A DNA stretch of 64,000 nt. Source: Chrysemys picta bellii (Eukaryota; Chordata; Testudines; Emydidae). Made by a program: the position numbers and the translations under genes. This document shows positions 59,801-64,000 of the stretch, piece after piece. Below the pieces are notes generated by a model that ran no database searches, had not been told where the DNA came from, and saw nothing but the letters and a program-made list of their open reading frames with translations. Within the stretch, counting starts at the first letter, position 1; each line of letters begins with the position of its first letter. The stretch spans positions 18,236,941 to 18,300,940 of the forward strand of contig NC_088795.1 in assembly GCF_011386835.1 (NCBI RefSeq). The letters run 5' to 3'.

Positions 59801-62329
59801 TATCATTTGGGGTTAACTCTGCAGTAAGGCATTCAAAGCCACCAATATACAAAGGAGGACAACAATGCCAAACATCCTGACCCTTCAGCCTTTCCTCTTC
59901 CTTCTGCCCTCAAAAAGACAAATAATTTCGTTTCCCTGATGCGATGCGATGCAGCATAACCCCCTCCGCAGCCAGAATCCAAAAAAAACTGGGAAGATGC
60001 AACTACTTGATTTACTTGAAGCATCTGATGCCTCAAGGCCAGAAAGTGTGAGCATTCCAGTAAATCCACACCATCAGCACCAAGGATGTGAAGGGAAACC
60101 CAAAGCGCAGACCTAGTTTCTCATTTCCATTTTCTCCATTTAAAAACAGTTCCTATACCACTAATACACACCTTCCGTTCTCAAGGAATTAACTGAAAGC
60201 AGCTAGTGGCAAAAGGGCCAGCCGATCAACAATGGCTTGCTAATGGATTGGCAATCACACTTAAACTAGGGGAACAGCTGAGATAGCGCGTCTCACACCA
60301 TCCCATGGCAGTAATGGCAAACCTGTTTCCCCCCATTCTACCATGTAGTCTGATTTGGTACAGCCTTGAGTCCAATCTAGCACAAAGGTCCCCAACCTCC
60401 TTTATATCTCATTTGCCTTCCCACCCAACGCCCCCCAAACAACTTCCTCCTCTACCCCAGACTCACTCACTCATTCTTCCAGCACATCTCATGCTCTGGT
60501 CTTCCAGGCCTCCTTCACCAGCACCTCCACCCTGTCCAGGGTGCATATGTTCTCCATACACAGCTCCTACTCCACCTGCCTCTTCCCCACACCCCGGGGA
60601 AGAGATTTTAAGCATGAGGCTGTACTGGCCACCCAATCCGTCCATCACTGGACTCACAGCATGGGCCAGCGGAATCGGCATCACCTGTCATGAGTTTGGT
60701 AGTGCAGCAATTTGTCTGGCCGATTACACAGCAGAGTGAATAGCCAGCCCGACATTAGCTGAAGAGATGGTTACTGCATGACATGACTGCATCTCAAAGG
60801 CTGCATGTCGGAGGGGAAAATAAAAATAAAAAAATCCCCGAAGCTATAGTGCTTTGCACTGAAATACATTTGAAATTAAAGGGAAAAAAAATATCTCCAA
60901 CCCCAGGCTGCTTGATAAGATATGTGAGAGGTGTTTCCAAAAGCAGAGTAAAGGAGGCATCTACGCAGATGGCAAGAAAGCACAAAGGAATTGCTGTCCA
61001 AAGGGCTTGTAGGTACATCACACACACTTCGGATTCATGAAAGGAAACAAAGTGCACAAGCCATCATCTTCAAACCCCACGCAGTGGAAGCACTGCTTCA
61101 GCTTGACTGCTGTAAATCATTTACCTGCTGATAATACTGCTGGGCTGGGCCTTGGGGCATCTGCATTTGTCCAGCCACAGGTCCAGCTCTTCCCTTGGGC
61201 ATGGGTTCTCTCTCATACGGGGACTTTGGGGTCTCCTGTCCCACTGGAAGTTCTCCCTGGGCTCTGCAAAGTCTGTCCCGCAACAGCATGATCTTTGGCT
61301 ATAAATAGTAAACCAAAGCAAACATATAATTACACCAAGTGGAATCTGTGGCCTCGAATCAGCAGATGGATGGCCACTTACTGATCAGTTAAACTTCAAA
61401 TGACTGTTCAGAAGAGGACAGGATACTCCACTGAACAGTGTTCTGGTTGGCTGAAGCAAATCTGTTCGTCGGCCAAAAAACAGGCATTCCAGCTGGATCC
61501 GGTGCAAGTGACTCTACTGGAAGTGTGGGTTGAATCCCAAGTTTGGTATTCTCATTCTCAGGCCGGCAGTGGTGGGAATGCCACAGAATTGTGGAGAGAG
61601 GGGGAAAATGGGGCATGGGGGGTGATTGCAGCTACAACCACTAATGACTGGCTCTAGAGGGCTCTTCTAGAGAATGGCATGCCAAGAAGGGAGAAGAATG
61701 AAATGCAATTCTCACAGCTCAGAGTGACAAGAAGAAGAACTTCAGTATATATACAGGAATTAACTGATAGTCCAATAGCCACCCTGCAAAACCTATGGAA
61801 TTCACAGTAAGTGGTTAGCAGGAGAGGAATTAAACCATTCATTGTAAGAGAGCACTTGGGGACCACAAAGCAAAGTCTTGGCTTTACCTTGATTTATTTT
61901 CCACCCCCTCACCCCACTTTTAACTTCTGAGGCACCAGGAGACGATTATACTGAGACCATGTTCCATTCCAGTGACTTTTCCCACCTACCCACAATAATA
62001 ATCCCTGTCAATGCAGTTCTGAGCGGGAAGAATCCCAAACCACATTGGAACATGTCTTCAAGTGACAGTTTTCTACACTATATGTGCCACGCAAAGGTCT
62101 TCAATTAAAGCTTGTTCATCTAGAAGGGGGCAGAAGGAAAGTTAAGGCCACTTACCTGGTTGGTGTCTGCCGGAAGGAAAGCCAATGCAGTAGCAATGCT
62201 GCCCTGTGCAGCCAACAGATTGGCATACTGACTCATCTTCTCAGCCAGAAGAGCCCCGACAGCATCAGCGTCCATAGATCGTGTAAACTGCACAGCCTTA
62301 CGCAGGATTACTACTTTCTCAATGAGGTC
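38647..62329 (-). CDS. SEC31A: SEC31A, 3' part: ten coding exons (COPII outer coat protein Sec31A)
   Basis: Exons in transcript order are 62156-62329, 61125-61298, 57479-57571, 56651-56783, 54913-55251, 48497-48555, 45838-46110, 44077-44196, 39923-39994 and 38647-38826. All junctions are GT/AG and every phase agrees. Together they encode about 536 residues ending LTQANKLGV. They cover the end of the alpha-solenoid, the proline-rich linker with the ALG-2-binding motif NPPPPGFIM, the Sec23/Sar1-binding GWNDPP motif and the C-terminal helical domain. Sec31A pairs with Sec13 to form the outer cage of ER-exit vesicles and stimulates Sar1 GTPase through Sec23. The N-terminal WD40 half lies beyond 64000. 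The neighbouring SCD5 in the same orientation matches amniote order. Confidence 0.95.
39400..39665 (+). repeat. MIR-like body plus L2-type tail in a SEC31A intron
   Basis: CATCTGTAAAATGGGGATGA, TAGATGGTAAGCTCTTTGGA, TTAGCACAATGGGAGCCTGA and CCACAATACAAATGCCA are the familiar order of this composite repeat. Confidence 0.6.
39923..39994 (-). CDS. SEC31A: SEC31A exon (72 nt)
   Basis: It encodes 24 residues, QTKRKLDDANKRLE then FLYDKLREQT, part of the C-terminal helical domain. The acceptor is CCCTGCAG/CAA and the donor ACA/GTAAGT, both phase 0, joining ATDP on one side to LSPAII on the other. Confidence 0.95.
40229..40550. mobile_element. MITE with TAAGGGT/TTAGGGT inverted ends and internal hairpin
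   Basis: The left end TAAGGGTTGGTCCACACTAA and the reverse complement of the right end TTAGGGTACGTCTATACTTA correspond. Inside, GGGATCGATTTATCGCGTCT (from 40453) and its near-exact inverse (to 40497) form a hairpin with 19 of 20 pairs. A 31-bp string from the SEC31A 3' UTR interrupts the core at 40298-40328. Confidence 0.7.
40551..44076 (-). other. SEC31A intron, 3' part
   Basis: A MIR-like fragment lies at 41640-41835 (TTTACAAAGGGAGGAATTG...CCACTAGACAACACTG). A possible LTR-like stretch runs from about 42190 to 43197, ending ...GGGGAGTGTCACAC. A short palindromic repeat lies at about 43706-43782 (GGTGGAATCCTGCTCCC to GGCCAGGATTTCACC). No exon with correct phase was found inside. Confidence 0.45.
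44077..44196 (-). CDS. SEC31A: SEC31A exon (120 nt)
   Basis: It encodes 40 residues, HVQSLPAEKITKKPIPDEHL then ILKTTFEALIQRCLSSATDP, the start of the C-terminal helical domain. The acceptor is CTTTAG/CAT and the donor CCA/GTAGGT, phase 0 at both ends. Confidence 0.95.
44197..45480 (-). other. SEC31A intron with a 16-G run
   Basis: An uninterrupted 16-G tract lies at 45012-45027. Otherwise I see no repeat I can name and no exon. Confidence 0.4.
45481..45714. mobile_element. MITE with GTCTACATGAGAAAGT-type inverted ends
   Basis: The left end TTTGTCTACATGAGAAAGT, then TACTGGTTCAACTTAAA, mirrors the right end, whose reverse complement reads CCTCAACTACACGAGAAAGT, then CACCGGTTTAACTAAA. Non-coding. 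Confidence 0.65.
45838..46110 (-). CDS. SEC31A: SEC31A exon (273 nt), proline-rich linker
   Basis: It encodes 91 residues from IPDNFMPPVPITSPIMNPL to EGAPGAPIGNTIQ. The composition is rich in P, Q and S. The acceptor is TTTCTTTAG/ATA and the donor CAG/GTAACG, phase 0 at both ends. The ends are strongly conserved. The middle is lineage-variable, as expected for the disordered linker that contacts the inner coat. Confidence 0.95.
46355..46456. mobile_element. Palindromic AAGCAC-type MITE, diverged
   Basis: CCCGATCCAGCAAACACTTA and CATACTTAACTTCAAGCC are followed by GGTGATTAAGCGTTTAC and AAGATTGGGATCT in inverse order. Confidence 0.5.
46457..48083 (-). other. SEC31A intron: AT-rich, no exon seen
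   Basis: AT-rich stretches lie at 47140-47300. A 134-codon plus-strand open frame (47463-47867) has no recognisable domain. A repeat tail may lie near 46730-46780 (TGTAAAGCGCCTAGCCC). Confidence 0.4.
48084..48174. mobile_element. Short palindromic repeat (GGGCCAGATC type)
   Basis: The left arm GGGGCCAGATCTTCAACTTG and the right arm, whose reverse complement is TAGGGCCAGACCCTGAGCTG, are inverted copies about 91 bases apart. Similar short palindromes occur at 8403-8476, 22945-23025 and 43706-43782. Confidence 0.55.
48497..48555 (-). CDS. SEC31A: SEC31A exon (59 nt) with Sec23/Sar1-binding motif
   Basis: It encodes (G)PQNGWNDPPALNRMTKKKK. The Trp-Asn pair in GWNDPP corresponds to the active-fragment residues that insert at the Sec23-Sar1 interface and stimulate GTP hydrolysis. 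The acceptor is TTATAG/GA, entered in phase 1 from the 54913 exon (ACA G/GTCTGC). The donor is AAG/GTACTG in phase 0. Confidence 0.93.
50836..50925. mobile_element. Palindromic AAGCAC-type MITE, short
   Basis: CAGGAAAGCATTTAAGTATG and its inverse CTTAAGTGCTTTCCTGAATC flank a centre at GCTAGACTTCAGTAGGAC. Confidence 0.6.
51876..52012. mobile_element. MITE fragment of the GTCTACACT/GTCGGTATAACTACG group
   Basis: It runs from GGGCAGGTCTCCATAC through GCTGCAGCTGCGCTGC and GATGCTCCTAGGCC to TAGGTCGGTATAACTACG. This is a diverged member of the group of repeats that also hosts the Harbinger insertion. Confidence 0.5.
52012..52105 (+). repeat. Dispersed repeat tail, second copy
   Basis: GACTGAAGAAGAGCTCTGTG, GTCTCTCTCACCAACAG and ATTACCCCATCCACCTCATC. 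Compare 35468-35560 and 4877-4965. Confidence 0.55.
54566..54754. mobile_element. MITE with GTCCACA-type inverted ends
   Basis: The left end TTGGCTCTGTCCACACGATG and the reverse complement of the right end AAGGCCTTGTCCACTATAGC correspond. The similarity reaches inward to GTGCCAGCAT against GTGCTAGCAT. Confidence 0.6.
54913..55251 (-). CDS. SEC31A: SEC31A exon (339 nt), proline-rich linker
   Basis: It encodes about 113 residues, starting (T)YQPTQQYSYGTGGPALYQPQ. It passes through NPPYMPPASPHSAPSQLYP and GASFQHGRQGAPATSVAYAL to LPATNELPASQRT(G). The acceptor is TATGTAG/CT and the donor ACA G/GTCTGC, phase 1 on both sides. Low-complexity P, S, Q and A composition fits the disordered segment. 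Confidence 0.95.
55252..56650 (-). other. SEC31A intron: no additional exon seen
   Basis: 1.4 kb of mostly unique-looking sequence with a CT-rich tract (56140-56170). No feature is supported. Confidence 0.4.
56651..56783 (-). CDS. SEC31A: SEC31A exon (133 nt) with ALG-2-binding motif
   Basis: It encodes GDNPPPPGFIMPPGAAHPN, then VSPHQAASPGYNVYPQ and AGARQPYPQ(T). The NPPPPGFIM stretch matches the known site in Sec31A that binds the calcium sensor ALG-2 (PDCD6), which stabilises Sec31A at ER exit sites. The acceptor is TTTCCCAG/GGA (phase 0). The donor is CAGA/GTAAGT (phase 1). Confidence 0.93.
56784..57478 (-). other. SEC31A intron after the alternative exon
   Basis: 695 bases with no repeat or exon that I can identify. 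It separates the 93-nt exon from the ALG-2-motif exon. Confidence 0.5.
57479..57571 (-). CDS. SEC31A: SEC31A in-frame, probably alternative exon (93 nt)
   Basis: It encodes 31 residues, VRIAPTVTTWSNKTPTAL then PSHPPAASPSDTQ. The acceptor is AATTCAG/GTT and the donor CAG/GTATAA, phase 0 at both ends. The exon can therefore be skipped, joining YYQQ directly to GDNPPPP, or included without a frame change. A closely similar segment is present in some mammalian SEC31A isoforms. Inclusion would insert a Thr/Ser/Pro-rich spacer immediately before the ALG-2 site. Confidence 0.88.
57572..58558 (-). other. SEC31A intron: no feature seen
   Basis: Unique-looking sequence with an AAAACAAAAC simple stretch (57610-57632). 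No exon is supported. Confidence 0.4.
58559..58942 (+). mobile_element. CR1 LINE 3' end with ORF2 C-terminus
   Basis: It includes an open frame at 58568-58861 reading FSLEKRRLRRDMVTVFKYIK, FRLDIRKNFLTVRVVKHWNE and LPREVVESPSLGIFKSRLD. This is the C-terminal end of CR1-type reverse transcriptase. The 3' UTR follows, with GGACTGGACTAGATGATTTC, then AGGTCCCTTCCAGTTCTATG and a short terminal TCTATG repeat. It is 5'-truncated and antisense to SEC31A. The undamaged frame over about 97 codons suggests a fairly young insertion. Confidence 0.85.
59077..59095 (+). repeat. Poly(A) run (19 A)
   Basis: An uninterrupted run of 19 A follows CTACTG. It is not preceded by a recognisable retroposon. Confidence 0.7.
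59127..59210. mobile_element. Palindromic AAGCAC-type MITE, short
   Basis: CCATAATTAAGCACATG, TTTAAGTGCTGGCCTGAAC and GTGTTTAAGTGTTCTCC are in partly inverse order. Confidence 0.5.
59211..61124 (-). other. SEC31A intron: no exon seen
   Basis: Mostly unique-looking. Short pyrimidine-rich stretches lie at 60395-60600. A 144-codon plus-strand frame there is P/S/T-rich only because of base composition. Confidence 0.4.
61125..61298 (-). CDS. SEC31A: SEC31A exon (174 nt)
   Basis: It encodes 58 residues, PKIMLLRDRLCRAQGEL then PVGQETPKSPYEREPM, ending QMQMPQGPAQQYYQQ. The first part closes the helical alpha-solenoid (Sec31 dimerisation/ACE1) region. The second part opens the disordered linker. The acceptor is TTTATAG/CCA and the donor CAG/GTAAAT, phase 0 at both ends. 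Confidence 0.95.
61299..62155 (-). other. SEC31A intron: no feature seen
   Basis: 857 bases between two conserved exons. No repeat is recognisable. Confidence 0.5.
62156..62329 (-). CDS. SEC31A: SEC31A exon (174 nt), helical solenoid
   Basis: It encodes 58 residues, DLIEKVVILRKAVQFTRSM then DADAVGALLAEKMSQYAN, ending GSIATALAFLPADTNQ. This belongs to the alpha-solenoid domain. The acceptor is ATCCCCCAG/GAC and the donor CAG/GTAAGT, phase 0. It is the most 5' exon in the window. Upstream exons lie beyond 64000. Confidence 0.95.
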
Positions 62330-62754
62330 CTGGGGGATTATGACAGAGGGAAAAACAGCAACTTAATGGGATCAACTGAGAGAAAATGGCCACTAACTAC
62401 AGCATGTCAGTAACAGACTCGAGGTCAACCTTGCATACTACACAGTTCTCATTACATTATTTTAAACAGAGTGAAAATAAAGATTTTCCCAACCATTATT
62501 AGCTGGTTTTCTGTGTAACATTCAGAGACAGCAAGATAATAGAACAGTAATCAGTGACCATTAATTTCAGTGCATTTTAAAATGTACTGACATTAAATAA
62601 ACCAGTAGTAATCTGGTTACTCCATAAAGAAAAGCTTTTAAAAATTCTTATTTTATGAGATCTAAGGTACCTGTTGATTATCAGCAGCCATTTTTTCTAG
62701 TATTAGTCAACAAAAGAATGTTATTTACTGCTGTTACAAAATTTTTCTAGAAAC

Positions 62755-63140
62755 ATAAAGCAGAGATGGGAAAGACCAGTTAGGTCATTTAATCCATCTT
62801 CTCGCCAATGCAGGATTGTTCCCTAACTTACCATTAATAGTGTTTTGGCAATTCTAGTTTTAACCGTCTTAAGCAAAGAGGATTCAACCACTCCCTCTGG
62901 GAGACTATTCCACAGTCTAATCGTTCTTACTGACAAGAAATTGTTCTTGATATTCATCATAAATTTTCAATTTCTTGATTCCATTCCATGACTCCTAGTT
63001 AAACCCATGTACCATTCAAAATAATTCTCCTCATTGCTTGCACCACCCTTTAACAACTGTGCCTCTGTATATGCAGCCCAAAACTGCATTGGCCCTTTTT
63101 TTCCAAAAATTTTAACTACCAAACAGCACTGCAAACTCCG
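62755..63140 (-). mobile_element. CR1-like LINE fragment (reverse orientation, diverged)
   Basis: ACCAGTTAGGTCATTTAATC, CCACTCCCTCTGGGAGACTA and TTCCACAGTCTAATCG read on the minus strand as the CR1 reverse-transcriptase C-terminus (LWNSLPEGVVES-like). Frame breaks are present. Confidence 0.65.
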
Positions 63141-63283
63141 TGTTCAATGAAATGTCTACTATCAACCCTTGCTCTCTTTCTGAAACCTATTCCCCAGTTT
63201 CCTCCTTCCCATTGACCAGCTGTGTTTTGGATTATTTTTCTCCCAGATGTCATTAGTATTTTTTTCCCCAGTTGCATCTCACC

Positions 63284-63419
63284 TAGGATGACCAGATGTC
63301 TCGATTTTATAGGGACAGTCCCAATATTTGGGGCTTTGTCTTATACAGTATAGGTGCCTATTATCCCCCACTCCCCGGCCTCTGTCCCGATTTTTCATAC
63401 TTGATATCTGGTCATCCTA
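63284..63419 (+). mobile_element. Small hAT-like MITE (TAGGATGACCAGA family)
   Basis: It starts TAGGATGACCAGATGTC and ends ATATCTGGTCATCCTA. The flanking octamers ATCTCACC and ATCTCATT are a probable 8-bp target duplication. The same family as 30898-31020, in the opposite orientation. Confidence 0.75.
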
Positions 63420-64000
63420 ATCTCATTGTGTTATTTTCTGTTCACATTTCTTATCTTTCTCTTATTCCTCCATCCTCACTTGTGTTTGCAATAGCTCCCA
63501 GTTTAGTATAATTTGTTAATTTCATTCATGTACAGTTTACTCCCTCTTCTAGACCATTAATGAAGGTACAATGTTTAAAAAATCCAGACCCACACATGAA
63601 TCGCAATAGTACACCACTAGTATTATGTGTTTATTGGACTGTTCTCTAGTTCAGTCATGTTTTTTCCCAGTAAGTGAATATCTTAATAAATAGCCAAGCT
63701 CCTCCCCCGTCCCCCCCCCCCGCAGGATTAAAATAATAGTTTCTGGGATGTCCATTCTCCCATATCACCGTTCGCTGAGGCCTAATATTAGCTCATTTGT
63801 GGTTTTTATAGTCTGAACTGGTGAAGCAAAACAATCAAAATGCAAATTCAAATCTGAGATATTTTTGTAACAAGGAAATCTTGTTCAGAAGACTGAAAAG
63901 TAATTCTAGTTATTTGAAATTCAACTACAAATACAGTTCAAAAATATTTCTGTTTTCTTCAGCCCACTGCAAATAGTGACCTGCTTGGCAGTATTACAAT
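63420..64000 (-). other. SEC31A intron, right edge
   Basis: AT-rich sequence with a C run at 63708-63721. No exon is seen before the window ends. Confidence 0.4.

Noticed and set aside
60305..60739. 144-codon plus-strand frame rich in P, S and T
   Set aside because: It overlies a pyrimidine-rich stretch. The composition alone explains the long open frame.
1..64000. CRISPR arrays, tRNA or rRNA genes, bacterial operons
   Set aside because: None is present. The only tRNA-like sequence is the head of the SINE at 24552-24728, and the short palindromes are dispersed MITEs rather than arrays.

Overview
This is vertebrate genomic DNA, most likely from a cryptodiran turtle. Evidence for that: large introns with GT/AG junctions, a tRNA-headed SINE with a CR1-like tail of the kind known from hidden-necked turtles (24552-24728), CR1 LINE fragments, MIR-like SINEs, and many short inverted-repeat DNA transposons with termini reading GTCTACACT. 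The species call is an inference. There is nothing prokaryotic here.

Host genes: two genes on the minus strand are recognisable, in the order known from other amniotes (SCD5, then SEC31A). Exon 1 of SCD5 (stearoyl-CoA desaturase 5) lies at 23545-23773. Its remaining exons are not visible, so 1-23544 is best read as SCD5 intron 1. About 14.3 kb of intergenic DNA follows, rich in retroelements and MITEs. From about 38.1 kb to the right edge lies the 3' part of SEC31A (outer COPII coat). I resolved ten coding exons whose phases all agree, from 62156-62329 (the most 5' one in view) to the terminal exon 38647-38826. They include a 93-nt in-frame exon (57479-57571) that looks alternatively spliced and sits directly before the ALG-2-binding motif. 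The 5' part of SEC31A lies beyond 64000.

Mobile DNA: the most striking object is a 4,854-bp PIF/Harbinger transposon (9491-14344) inside SCD5 intron 1. It has matching inverted ends, a TCA target duplication and an uninterrupted 427-aa transposase with its DDE residues. It also has a two-exon Myb/SANT-like gene and a third short ORF. The third ORF is antisense, lies inside the Myb-gene intron, and has its own Kozak start and poly(A) signal. The element is inserted in an older MITE-like repeat. Several non-autonomous elements with similar termini are scattered through the window and may be relatives or clients.

Other mobile DNA includes a 1,301-bp solo LTR with a perfect ATGCC target duplication (30445-31745), which carries a nested hAT-like MITE. 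There are further LTR-like fragments, a 332-bp hAT MITE with an 8-bp duplication, a G-rich minisatellite at the left edge, and at least eight copies of a palindromic AAGCAC-type repeat. One oddity is a 31-bp exact match between the SEC31A 3' UTR and the core of an intronic MITE 1.9 kb away.

All assignments come from reading the sequence and from family knowledge. No database search was run.
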